Origin: Morchella semilibera
Taxonomy: Eukaryota; Ascomycota; Pezizomycetes; Pezizales; Morchellaceae
Assembly (NCBI GenBank): GCA_009192285.1
Contig: CM018604.1
Span: 3,578,580 to 3,642,579 of the forward strand
DNA length: 64,000 nt
Direction: 5' to 3'
Shown here: one piece after another, positions 21,557-32,012 of the stretch
Layout of the letters: each line of letters begins with the position of its first letter
How positions within the stretch are numbered: position 1 is the first letter of the stretch
Notes under the pieces: model-generated
What the model was told of the DNA's origin: nothing
What the model saw: only the letters and a program-made list of their open reading frames with translations
Database searches by the model: none
Made by a program: the position numbers and the translations under genes

Positions 21557-22957
21557 TCTTGTAGGTGTCGTTGTAGTTTATGAACCCTCCATTCGAGGGC
21601 CCCATAACTAGAGTACATGTATACTTTACCGCCCGATCGTATAAATTATCAGTTTGATTTGAACCTGACTTCAGTCCGATATCAGGCCTTTATGATTTTA
21701 TGACTGATATTTTAGGTCAAGTCTTAATTAGACTATGATTTCGCTAAAGCTGATATTTGGTGAAGATTATGGTACATGATAATGCCGTTATAAAATTGAT
21801 TTTATTCACTAAAAGATCTGGATGCGCAGGTAGGCCAGTACTCGCGCTCCTTCTAGCATAGGTGAATTTCACAAATAAAACTCTGGATTATTTCTTGATC
21901 TAATATGTACATTTGTCTAGCTATCTTCACTGCAGCCGCCTGCCTGCCTGCCTACCATGCCTGCTTGATTCACTGCTTGATTCCGTGCTCTTAGATACGG
22001 TGTGGTGCTGTGCGGTGCTTGATTCCATGCTCTCTGGTACAGTGATTCCGTACTTTCAGGTGCGGTGCGGTGCGGTGGTTGATTCCAGCCTCGTTTGGAG
22101 CCATTTGTTTCACTACTGAATTCACCGATTAGCTTATGTATGATTAATTAAAGCAGGGAGATAGGAAGGAGTGGTGTAGAGATGAAGGTGTAGAGGTGAA
22201 GGTGTAGAGGCGAAGGTGTAGAGGAGATGGAGGTGTAGAGGAGATGAAGGTGTAGTAGAGGAATGATATCTCTGTCCATAACCCTAACCCTATTCCTACT
22301 GAGAGCTTTTGATAACCCGATTTTATTCGCGCATGCTATTCTCCAGAAAGAGCCTGATTGAGCCTAAACAGGCCGAAATACGGCATATCCTATAGATAAA
22401 GCATATATCTCGTATCAGCTCTAGGTCTACAAGACAGGCTGATATTTTTATACGGACTGGCGGTAATGTATGTACCTACTATAGAGAGAGCTAGAGGATT
22501 AAAACTTACACAACTCGCGGTCGCGAGGTGGTAACCCCCTAGTTACCATGTACAGCCTCTGGTCTAAAAAAAGGGTTAGATGGCTGGCCCAGCCAATAGG
22601 ACTCTTGCCACACTTCCACAATAATTCTACCAGCGGCTGTAGGTATCCCATCTTCCGCCAGTGAGATGTTGACCCCCCCCCCCCCAGAAAAAGTAAATTT
22701 TCTGTGGCTTACTTAACTGAACAACCGGGTACACCGCCCGGTAGTATGTAGATATATCAGCAGGTGTTGATATCGCGGCAGCTTGGTTATTTAGCCTCTA
22801 TTCCTAGAAAGAGGAAAGGAGAGAGGTCATACCGTTTTCAGACTCGTGGGGGAGCCGGAGAGAGTACATATATACCTCTCTACTAGCGCTAAAAATGTTT
22901 CGGGAATGTGTATGCCGGAAATGTGTATGTCAATGCATCACTATTGGTTTGAGATAG
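21557..22957. other. Gene-free region with a small minisatellite
   Basis: It contains a GGTGCGGTGC-rich patch (22000-22075), the minisatellite listed separately, and a C-run at 22673-22685. AATGCATC/AATGTGT motifs just before 22953 continue on the far side of the Gypsy element. Confidence 0.4.
22172..22258. repeat. Short minisatellite, AGGTGTAGAGG motif
   Basis: Six or so copies of a 15-18-bp unit with a 'gaaggtgtagag' core. No function is apparent. Confidence 0.7.
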
Positions 22958-23435
22958 TATCACGGAGCGAAGCGGAGTACAGGGCGAATCGAGCCAAGGT
23001 ACACTACCTAGGCGGGACGTAACAGTAGTATTCGAGGCGGACGAGGCAAGACTATGGAACGAGGCGAGACTATGGAGCGAGGCGAGACGCGAAGTAGAAC
23101 CAGAAACCTGAGTATATTCTAGAGGACTACAAACTCCTGAAGATAGGAAGGTTGCGTGAAGAGGAAAGGAAAAGAACTATCTACAAGCGAGGACGAGGCC
23201 CTATATATACACCACATACCAACCTGATAACTCATCCGATTAACCCTGTACAGAACCTCATAGAATCCCCCAAAACATCCGCGCATCCTATCACCGAGCT
23301 TACATATCCTTATCCCCTATTACCGCAACCGTATCTCCGACCCGAACCCTTGTCACCGAAACTCATAGAACATCAGAGAACCCCTGACTAACCCCTCTTC
23401 CCGCAACATCGCTAAGCACGTTCCACGCCGTGATA
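22958..23435 (-). repeat. 3' LTR of the Gypsy element (478 bp)
   Basis: Nearly identical to 28611-29079. Differences seen by eye include one indel of about 10 bp around 23360 and a few transitions (GCG/GCA, CAC/CAT, ACA/ATA). It contains TATATATA near 23203-23212, possibly the promoter. Confidence 0.93.
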
Positions 23436-23458
23436 GATATTAGGTCCCCCTCTGAGGC

Positions 23459-26400
23459 CTAAGTCCTCTTAGGCTTACGTGGGTATCGTTCATGAAAGTC
23501 TTTGACTAACTCAGGAGAGTTGTCTAGATCGCCGTAGGGTTGCCAGGATGGCTCATCGTAGCCAGTATATCGAACGAGATACTCCAATCTTCTGCGTCGT
23601 TTTCGAGAATCCAGAATAGCATCCACTTCCCATTCTTGTTCGCCTTCGATCTCAACGGGGGGCGGAGGCATTTGTATTTGACCTGGAACAGGATCGTTGG
23701 CGGCGGGCGAGAGCAGCGAGACGTGAAACACTGGATGAACTTTCATCAAGGCAGGTAGCATAAGTTCGTAGGCATAGGGGCTGACTACGCGAGAGATCGG
23801 GTATGGTCCGACTTGTTTCCAGTCTAACTTCTTCGACGGGCGCTTGGTCAATAGATTCCTAGTGGACAACCATACTTTATCCCCGATAGCATAACGTGGT
23901 GCTGGCGTACGACTTGCGTTGGCTGACTCTTCCTGTATCCGCTGGGCTCTAAACATTTCCGCTCGAAGGAAGTCAAACACTTCTGACATATCTCTTGCCA
24001 TAGTGTTAGCCTGGTCCTCGTTCGTAGTAATGCCGTGCCGTGGGGGGCCAAAATTCATGCGTGGATGACGACCATAGTTGGCTTCGAAGAGAGAGAGCTT
24101 GGTTGACTCGGAGACGTGATTATTGGTGGCAAACTCTGCCATGGGTAGATAAGTCGCCCAGTTATCCTGTTGATAGTCCACATAGCTTCGAAGATATTGT
24201 TCCATGATGGCATTAATTCTTTCTGTCTGGCCATCCGTTTGAGGGTGAAAGGCAGTAGAATACCGAGGAGAAATCTCAAGACGCTCGCATAGTGATTTCC
24301 AGAAATCCGAGGTAAACTGAGTGCCGCGATCGGAAACTATCTTTTCTGGGAGACCGTGTAATTTCCAAACGTTCTCCAAATACATTCGGGCGACGTCTCT
24401 GGCTCCTGATTCTTCAGTACATGGAATAAAGTGTCTCATTTTTGTAAGGCGGTCGACGACGACGAGAATGGCATTATAATTATTACTAAGAGGTAAGCCG
24501 GTAACGAAGTCCATCGAAACGTCTGTCCACGGTGCCTTGGGAACTAAAAGAGGATGAAGGACTCCTTGAGGGGCATTGCGATTTGCTTTGCTTCGGCGGC
24601 AAATGTGACAGTTCATGACGTAGCGATCTGTATATTTCCGCATGTTTGGCCAATAGTATTCTCGACTGAGTAACTCGAGGGTCTTTGCTCTACCTGGGTG
24701 TCCTGCTGAGGGTTTGTCATGGTACTCCTGAAGAAGTCTGAGCTGTAGTTCCTCTTGTTCCGGTACAAAGAGCTTGCGTCGATAGAGAAGGAATCCGTCT
24801 TCGTTTTCTGCGCATTCGGCAAGCGAAATTTGTTTTGATTGTTTTGTGCCATCTTTTAGCATCGTAAGTACCTTATTTGGGAAACTATCCTCTTGGTAAG
24901 CCTTTATAAATAATTCTTGGACAGTAGGCGTTCCTTCAGCGGGTTCATTTGCCAAAGAACCCGCCAACAAACTTAGCTTCTTATCCAAATTTTTCCTTTT
25001 TAGCACCGTCTGATACTGATACGCAAGGCGTTCATCCCTCTCCTTAGGGAGATCCCCTGATCGCCTAGTAAGTGCATCCGGTTTACCTCCTTGCTTTCCC
25101 GGGCGGAATTGTATAACAAAATCAAAGCGAGAAAGAAACTCCGACCAACGAGTTTGCCGACGATTTAATAACTTGGTTGACATAAAATATTCAAGGTTCC
25201 TGTGATCTGTTAGGACCTTGATAGGGTACGAGGCTGTTTCCAAAAAATAGCGCCATTCTTCAAATCCCCGAATAATTGCCAAAAGTTCTTTATCGTATAT
25301 CTCATAATTACACTCTGCCGGCGTGTGTTTCTTTGAAAAGAAGGCGACCGGGTGAAGTATTCCCTCGTCGTCTCGCTGGGACATAATAGCGGCAGAAACA
25401 TAATCAGAGGCATCTGTTTCCACAATAATTTCTCGGTCTGGGTCGAAGTGTCTAAGAATAGGGGCGGTAATAAATGCAAGCTTGAGGTCCTGAAAAGCCT
25501 TCTCCGTCTTATCTGTCCATTTAAACACCACACCCGTCTTGGTTAGAGCAGTTAGCGGAGATACTACCCTCGAGTATGCATAAATAAATCGCCGATAAAA
25601 GTTTGCAAAGCCGAGAAATTCCTGTACATCTTTGAGGCAAGTTGGAGTTTCCCAATTCCTAATAGTTGCTACTTTTGCCTCGTCCATCTTAATTCCTTCG
25701 GGTGTGAAAACGAAGCGAAGATACATTGTTTCCTTCACATGCCATTCACATTTCTCGGGCTTAGGGTGGACCTGATCTTCATCGAGTATCCGAAGGACCT
25801 TGTCGACATGTTCTTTATGTTCTTCGAGGGTAGTTGAATAAATAAGAATATCATCCAAATAGGCAGTAGCGAAGTGATCAAGGTGAGGACATAGCATATC
25901 GTTGACCCAATGTTGAAATGCGGCAGGGGCGTTAGTCAATCCAAAGGGCATAACAGTATATTCGAAATGGCCGTAACGAGTACGAAAGGCCGTTTTCCAT
26001 TCGTCTCCCTCCCTAATCTGTAATTGATGATAGCCATTGCGAAGATCCAATTTAGTAAAATACTTGGCCGAGGAGATACCCATAAAGGTTTCGGGTGTCA
26101 ACGGTAGGGGATGTCGATTCTTCACCGTTACTGCGTTTAATTTTCTATAGTCCACGCAGAGTCGGAGGGAACCATCAGTCTTCTTAACAAACAATACCGG
26201 AGAGCCTGCGGGAGAGGTGCTATGTCGAATCCGTCCATTGGATAAATATTCCGCTAAATAATCTCTGAGTTCCTGAAGTTCTAACCGGGTCATCCCATAC
26301 ATGGGTCCGAATGGTACAGTCTTTCCTTCCTGTATATCAATAGACAGATCGTATTCGGTGCAATGAGGAGGGAGTCTGTCGGCATTTGGCTCACTGAGGA

Positions 26401-27022
26401 GATGCAGATACTGATGATGTTCAATAGGTACGAGTACTCGAGGATCCTTGGGTGTTTGGGCCAATAGGTCGTCGAGAGCTTTTAGGGTGGTAGAGTATAA
26501 TTTCATTCCTTTTCTTTTCTTATTAATGAGTCTGTGGAATGCGTAGGAGGTAATAACTGAGATATTGGTTGTTGTTTTGGAGGGTTCAATAGCGATACCC
26601 TTAGCAATAACTTTGGTTTGATTAGGGGAGCAGTATTGAACACAGTCAGGAGAATCAAAATGAATTTCATTAACTGCAGGAAGAATAGTGGTTGCATGAC
26701 GGCGCATCCAGGGAAGACCCATCACGATTGGATAGTGTCCTAGTTGAGTAACGAAGAAGGGAGCGTCTTCTCTGTGGCCGTTAATGTCGAGACTGAGGAT
26801 AGCTTTATGGGTGACCTTTCCTGATTCGATAGGTCTACCGTCTATTACGTCTATATGTCGAGGGAGAAAGAGGGGGGTGGTCTTAAGTTTGTGGTGGCAT
26901 ACGAAGTCCTTATCTATGAACGCGTATCCTGGGGCGCCAGTATCAATGAGAGCATATGATGGGATAGAGGAATCTTTATTTTGAGAAATAGAACAAGTTA
27001 CGACTAATTGATTCCCATCCAT
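23459..27022 (-). CDS. pol: Gypsy pol polyprotein: PR-RT-RH-INT-chromodomain, 1187 aa
   Basis: An uninterrupted frame. Protease: LIDTGAPGYAF with the DTG at residue 27. Reverse transcriptase: the catalytic YLDDILIYS near residue 388, preceded by PFGLTNAPAAFQ. RNase H: VETDASDYVSAAI and ELLAIIRGFEEW. Integrase: an HHCC zinc site (HPGR...H; CHICRRSK) near 780-810, and the DDE acidic residues in SMDFVTGLP, DRGTQFTSDFW and HPQTDGQTERINAIMEQ. The last ~60 residues (EWEVDAILDSRKRRRRLEYL onward) form a chromodomain, which in this clade steers integration to marked chromatin. All key residues are present, so the protein could be active. The start ATG lies 75 nt after the gag stop; how pol is expressed is not evident. 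Confidence 0.93.
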   Translation of the reverse strand: MDGNQLVVTCSISQNKDSSIPSYALIDTGAPGYAFIDKDFVCHHKLKTTPLFLPRHIDVIDGRPIESGKVTHKAILSLDINGHREDAPFFVTQLGHYPIVMGLPWMRRHATTILPAVNEIHFDSPDCVQYCSPNQTKVIAKGIAIEPSKTTTNISVITSYAFHRLINKKRKGMKLYSTTLKALDDLLAQTPKDPRVLVPIEHHQYLHLLSEPNADRLPPHCTEYDLSIDIQEGKTVPFGPMYGMTRLELQELRDYLAEYLSNGRIRHSTSPAGSPVLFVKKTDGSLRLCVDYRKLNAVTVKNRHPLPLTPETFMGISSAKYFTKLDLRNGYHQLQIREGDEWKTAFRTRYGHFEYTVMPFGLTNAPAAFQHWVNDMLCPHLDHFATAYLDDILIYSTTLEEHKEHVDKVLRILDEDQVHPKPEKCEWHVKETMYLRFVFTPEGIKMDEAKVATIRNWETPTCLKDVQEFLGFANFYRRFIYAYSRVVSPLTALTKTGVVFKWTDKTEKAFQDLKLAFITAPILRHFDPDREIIVETDASDYVSAAIMSQRDDEGILHPVAFFSKKHTPAECNYEIYDKELLAIIRGFEEWRYFLETASYPIKVLTDHRNLEYFMSTKLLNRRQTRWSEFLSRFDFVIQFRPGKQGGKPDALTRRSGDLPKERDERLAYQYQTVLKRKNLDKKLSLLAGSLANEPAEGTPTVQELFIKAYQEDSFPNKVLTMLKDGTKQSKQISLAECAENEDGFLLYRRKLFVPEQEELQLRLLQEYHDKPSAGHPGRAKTLELLSREYYWPNMRKYTDRYVMNCHICRRSKANRNAPQGVLHPLLVPKAPWTDVSMDFVTGLPLSNNYNAILVVVDRLTKMRHFIPCTEESGARDVARMYLENVWKLHGLPEKIVSDRGTQFTSDFWKSLCERLEISPRYSTAFHPQTDGQTERINAIMEQYLRSYVDYQQDNWATYLPMAEFATNNHVSESTKLSLFEANYGRHPRMNFGPPRHGITTNEDQANTMARDMSEVFDFLRAEMFRAQRIQEESANASRTPAPRYAIGDKVWLSTRNLLTKRPSKKLDWKQVGPYPISRVVSPYAYELMLPALMKVHPVFHVSLLSPAANDPVPGQIQMPPPPVEIEGEQEWEVDAILDSRKRRRRLEYLVRYTGYDEPSWQPYGDLDNSPELVKDFHERYPRKPKRT

Positions 27023-27096
27023 ATCCTTCTCCGAAACCGAAAACCCAGAAACCGAAATCCTAGAAAAGTTCTTAAACCGTCCCTGGAATGAGCCAC

Positions 27097-28546
27097 TCAG
27101 TCCAGGTAAAAATCTTTTAACGCCTCATTACCGGAGGCTTCTTCCTTCTCTTCTTCTTCTCTAATATCTACCCTAGCTCCCCTCATCCTGGGGGCTGGGT
27201 TCCTGGGAGCCGGCGCCTGCGGGCATTCCCTTACAAGGTGTCCTCCTTGTCCACAATAAAAACACCTATTCTCTACGCGGCGGGCCTCTCTTTCCTGAGG
27301 GTCCGGGCGGCCACGACCTGCTGACAAATCCATAGGGGCCACTCCTCCGGGCGTATGGGACGGGTGGGCAGCTGGGGGAGCAGGGCGAGCGGGGGCTTGA
27401 TAGCGAGGAGCCGGGGAAGGCGAAGCTAGATATCGAGGAGTAGGGGCAGCTGGAGCCTGATAACGGGGTGCGGGGGAAGCGGGAGCAACATAGCGAGGTG
27501 CCGGGCGAGCTTAGAGTGCGGGGGCCTGGTAGCGAGGACGGTAGCGGGCAGTGATCATCTGCTGTTTGTTGTCCAAGCGTTGGAGAATGGTGGCTAGTTC
27601 AATAACGGTGGCGGGGGTCTCTTCGTGGACTATAAGCTTGGTGAGTTCTTCGCTCAGACCTTCCATAAGGGCCTCCACATTGGCCGTTTCTCCCATACCA
27701 GCTTCCGCGGCGTAGCGTTGAAACTCGGCGAAGTATTCCGAGAAGGGGCGGTTGAGTTGTCTGATTCTCCTAAGAGCGCGACAGGCAGTACCTTCCTGGT
27801 CTGGGTCCCCAAAGGCTGTATCCAGAATTTCGAAGAACCTTCCCATTGATGGGAGGTTAATGCTGGTGGTGGTAATATAGGGCATGAACTGATCGGCAGC
27901 GGGGCCCTCCAAGCGAGAAATGGCATAGGTTAACTGGTTCTGCAGAGTGGGATACCTATCGGCATTGCCCAACAACTTGAGTTTCAACATGTTTTTAAAT
28001 TGAGGAAGTCCCTTCCTATTGCCGCGATATTTCTCTGGGTCCGGAATCTTCTCTGACCTTTCAGGTCTTGGTTCTTAGGTAAGGGTAATGCCTTCTAAGA
28101 GGCGGTTGCGACGTCGAGAAGGGGGGTGGCGGAATAGGGTCTGCTGCCGGAGGCGGAGGAGGAGGCGGGAGTGCGATCTGGGCGGCGAGTGCGGCTTCGG
28201 CGGATTGCGTTGCTTGGTTTGCGGTTCTTACTTGGGTCTGGAGGGTGGTGACCTGAGCTTCGAGGACTGTTATCTGTCCCTCTAACTCTTGATTCTCCCT
28301 TCCCAACTTTGTAAGTTTCTTGGTCCATTCTTTTCGAGCTTCATCCCCATCCTCTATTTCTTCCTGCCAATTGATAATAAGTTGTTTGACGGCTTGTTGA
28401 GCGCGGAACATTAGATCATGGATTTTCTTAGCTTCCTCACTGGCGTCGTCAGCGACAGTAGGGTGTGCGGCTACGAATGTATCAAGATCCCTCTGGAGGA
28501 TCTCGTAGAGTCCTTCTGACTCTTCCATAGGGTCTGCTTGCGACAT
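27097..28546 (-). pseudogene. gag: Gypsy gag, broken by a frameshift and an in-frame stop
   Basis: Three pieces are seen. 28546-28061 (161 aa) is acidic with a coiled coil and a Pro-rich end. 27990-27511 (159 aa) is capsid-like, with RRIRQLNRPFSEYFAEFQRY. 27342-27097 (81 aa) carries a zinc knuckle CFYCGQGGHLVREC (C-x2-C-x4-H-x4-C). The first and second pieces are in different frames around 28060-28085. The second and third are in the same frame, separated by a TAA at 27511-27513 within RYQAPA-type Pro-rich repeats. As it stands no full Gag could be made, so this copy would need Gag from another element. Confidence 0.85.
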
Positions 28547-28610
28547 GGTAGATAATAAGATGTTGTATCAATGTGTGTAGTATAGGTTGGCGTTGGAGAC
28601 GCAACCTTAG

Positions 28611-29079
28611 TATCACGGAGCAAAGCGGAGTACAGGGCGAATCGAGCCAAGGTACACTACCTAGGCGGGACGTAACAGTAGTATTCGAGGCGGACGAGGC
28701 AAGACTATGGAACGAGGCGAGACTATGGAGCGAGGCGAGACGCGAAGTAGAACCAGAAACCTGAGTATATTCTAGAGGACTACAAACTCCTGAAGATAGG
28801 AAGGTTGCGTGAAGAGGAAAGGAAAAGAACTATCTACAAGCGAGGACGAGGCCCCTATATATACATCACATACCAACCTGATAACTCATCCGATTAACCC
28901 TGTACAGAACCTCATAGAATCCCCCAAAACATCCGCGCATCCTATCACCGAGCTTACATATCCTTATCCCCTATTACCGCAACCGTATCTCCGACCCGAA
29001 CCCTTGTCATAGAATATCAGAGAACCCCTGACTAACCCCTCTTCCCGCAACATCGCTAAGCACGTTCCACGCCGTGATA
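28611..29079 (-). repeat. 5' LTR of the Gypsy element (469 bp)
   Basis: The partner of 22958-23435 and about 10 bp shorter. It lies upstream of gag in the element's orientation. Confidence 0.93.
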
Positions 29080-29084
29080 GATAG

Positions 29085-29560
29085 CTGCTAAATGCATCGA
29101 GTAATGCATCGAAAATGCATCACAGTCTGTAACTACGACTTGACAAACTGTTAACCTGATAGCTTTACTGTGACTTTACTGACTATTAGTATCTGTAACT
29201 ACGACTTTACGAGCTATTAACATGATGACTTTACTGACTATTAGTATGATGATAATGTGAAAAGAAAAAAAAAATTGTCCAGAAGACGGACCGAACCCAT
29301 GTCATCCAGCAACTTAACCTACATACTACCATATATATCAGCCACAAACTCAGATTTAGATATCTATCATGTTTAAGCCTCTTCAAAGTGTGTAAAAGAG
29401 TAAGTAGTTGATAATGCATCGGTAATGCATCGATAATGTGTCGATAATGCATCAAAATTCCTACTTTTCAGAGGCCTCGTCAGCTAATGCATCACATGAG
29501 GCACTAGTGACTCGCCTTTGTATGGGCAATGGATCGGAAATGCATCAAACGATGCATTTA
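29085..29560. repeat. AATGCATC-motif cluster flanking the Gypsy insertion
   Basis: About ten copies of AATGCATC or close variants scattered at irregular spacing. The same motif occurs left of the element near 22931-22940. The Gypsy therefore inserted into this cluster. Confidence 0.6.
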
Positions 29561-30523
29561 CAGGCGTGGTAGAGCCTCCACCTGCCCGACTACACCGTAC
29601 GGCAGTAACTGGCATGTTTATTATGGATCAAAGTGTATGTGTTGCGAGCCACCAAAGATAACCGGAAACAGAATATGAATAATATTTACCGACCATGGTG
29701 AATCCCGAACTATTTGTAGTGATATTGGTCACCTCTCTGAAAGATGATTCTAGTCGGAAGAGTAACAATTGCCGTGTGACTATTGATCCTATCTTACCTG
29801 CAGCACCTGGTCGTAGATCGTGTTCTTTGTTGCCATCTTTTGCTGAGATTGTACATATAGGTCTAGGCCTGAGATCAACGGAGCTCGAAACATATCTCTC
29901 ACGATGGATGTGGGGGCGCTATCATACATACATACATGTACTTACATGTACGTATACATACATGTACTCAACCAAGCCTAACTCTGCCTAGCGTTACTCT
30001 GATAATATGTAGGTACATGCAGCTATAGGGCAGCTTACGAGTGCGCTACTACACTCTACCAACGTACATAACCAACCCAAGCGCTTGAAATAACGTCACG
30101 CCCAGAGATAATATGCTCAGATCATAGCAATCTTCATGCTCTCCATCTAGATGTCTGAAGCAAATAAACGCTCCTACTCCCATAGGCTATTTCAACTACT
30201 CCCGGGAAAGGTAATGCCCCAGTCCAAATACACTCGAACGTACTTGGTTCTACAGATGACCGTTATATCAGCGCCGCATACAGCCTACGAGTCTCGATAG
30301 GAAATGTCATGTGATTGCATCCTGCGGTGATTCTGAAATATACTACTGCATAGACTCGGTGGTGGTGAGTTCGGACTCTAATTGGTGTGTGTGTGTGTGT
30401 GTGTGTGGAACTTTTGAAAGTCCTAACATTGACAGTTACCTATCCTATATACCCCCTCTCATTTTAACTCCGTATATAACTGACAGAATATAACTCAGAA
30501 ATATCTGCTCTAGGACCTGACAT
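29561..30523. other. Gene-free stretch with simple repeats
   Basis: ACATACATGTAC-type repeats at 29920-29965 and a (GT)n tract at 30384-30407. Short frames only. Confidence 0.4.
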
Positions 30524-30840
30524 TATAGAGCGGCTAATGTTTCAAACGTAATTTACCACCGGTAGTATAAGCACTGAATTTCGGTCCTTGTACCAGTGTC
30601 AATGCTGAATCTTAACCCTCACGCCGTGCTATACTACATTAATCATTTATGCCAACACTTACGAAGGTTTCCCACCGGTGGTGAGGTAGCCTGCCACTGG
30701 TGTGAAATTTCCCACCGGTGGACAATGTTCATATATACTGGCATTATATAGCCTCTTTGGCCAAAAGGTCTTTACTTTCATCCATTTTAAGGTATAAATG
30801 CTGGTATTATTTTCACCGCTTCATACTAACATTTAATAGC
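30524..30840. mobile_element. MITE family C, copy 2 (diverged, opposite orientation)
   Basis: Left end TATAGAGCGGCTAATGTTTC. Internal blocks such as 'aacacttacgaaggtttccc' and 'ccaccggtggt' are the reverse complement of blocks in the copy at 10194-10593. The right end is poorly preserved. Confidence 0.55.
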
Positions 30841-31593
30841 CAGTTGTGAATAAATTCTTGGACTTCCCTCGCTCAGTATATCAACCAGCCAGCAGGAGAC
30901 ACCCCGAACTGTTAACCGTATATACATCTGTGGGGCGCCTCTACAATGTTAGTTTTCGTATTCTCATGCACTAGCCGCCGATCAAGCTGTTATTTACTCC
31001 ACAGTGGAAATCAATGCAGCACGACACATGCTACAGTGCCAATAACCAAGGAGACCTCAAAAAACTCTAATAAAATCTTAAGCTTTACCTAGGATTTCAA
31101 AATACCGTCTCATAAAAACAAAGTCCAAAGCCTATGTTCTACATCGCTACTAACTTATGTCGGCGGATGCCAGGACTGGACTCCAAGGAGCAGATAGAAA
31201 ACCAAGAAGCAGAACGGAGGGATGATTATGCAGCAGAGTTGGTTAACGAGGTATTGCGCGGAACTACGACGAGCTGGGATTGGCCCTTAATCCGGGAGCG
31301 GTACTGCTCCAGATCCCCCAGTCCGCCGGAACTTGGCGATGGGTGGTATGTGTACGTGCTCCTATGACTGCGACTGCTATTGAGCTCCTTAGACACAGAA
31401 CTAATATCTAGTCTTTTGGAGGGAGAGGTAGACAGTACGAGACTTAATTGATATGGCTGACTTGTTCAGTACAGAAGGGGTGCCTTATATACCTATAAAG
31501 CAGGCACATATGCGTGTACCGGACAATGCTCCTACGCACTATGACTAGGCTCCTAGACCCAATAAATATGATTGTGACTTCCCCATGCCCCGA
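30841..31593. other. Intergenic, no gene supported
   Basis: A 77-aa frame at 31134-31367 (acidic, no family) is the only notable frame and is not called. Confidence 0.35.
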
Positions 31594-32012
31594 AAGTCAA
31601 AACGAAGGGCGGAGTGCACGAAACAGAGATACGGAGCAGAAGGGCGGACGGAGGAAGAAAAGGGGAGGGAGAGGGAACTGCAGTACGGCTGGGGGAACTG
31701 GAGCGGGGCGAAGAATAGACTGGAAATTAGACTGGAAGTGTGTCGAGATGGAGCGGGCCTGATGAGTGATGAGTCTCGAGAAAGTGAGCGCATCAGGCAA
31801 GGGGAGACTGAGGAGGAGGAGGAGGAGGGCCAAGAGTGGGACAATGCCGAGTGTGTACGCTGTGCTCGGGGTTGTTTTCTTTTGTTCGTGTTTTGTGTTT
31901 GGTTTCTGTTTGGGGAGGAAAATTACCCTGCCTCTGGAAAGTGAGAGGTACATAGCCTACGGGCTGCATACATGTATGAAGTATCAATCAATCAATCAAG
32001 TCAAAAACGAAG
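31594..32012 (+). mobile_element. 5'-truncated LINE, copy 2, with 14-15-bp target duplication
   Basis: The body 31608-31997 is flanked by AAGTCAAAACGAAG (31594-31607) and AAGTCAAAAACGAAG (31998-32012). It shares 'gatgagtctcgaga' and 'gggctgcatacatgtatgaa' with copy 1 but ends in an ATCA repeat, not AAAT. A frame across it (31585-31944) ends shortly before the tail and may be the degraded C-terminus of the LINE's second ORF. No RT motif is present. Confidence 0.8.

Larger units (their letters stand above)
22953..29084 (-). mobile_element. Ty3/Gypsy chromovirus LTR retrotransposon with 5-bp target duplication
   Basis: The element spans 22958-29079 (6122 bp) and is flanked by GATAG on both sides (22953-22957 and 29080-29084). 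The LTRs end TATCACGG...CCGTGATA instead of the usual TG..CA. Internal order on the minus strand: gag remnants (28546-27097), then pol (27022-23459) with protease, RT, RNase H, integrase and chromodomain. A purine-rich tract (AGAGGGGGAC on the minus strand, about 23441-23453) sits just before the 3' LTR. No standard TGG primer-binding site follows the 5' LTR, so the primer is unclear. Target duplication and near-identical LTRs point to a fairly recent insertion. It landed in a region of AATGCATC repeats. Confidence 0.95.

Noticed and set aside
22276-22295. CCCTAACCCTA, telomere-like
   Set aside because: Only about two units; too short to mean a telomere.
31585-31953. Frames of about 119 aa on both strands
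   Set aside because: They lie inside the truncated LINE copy; at most a decayed ORF end.
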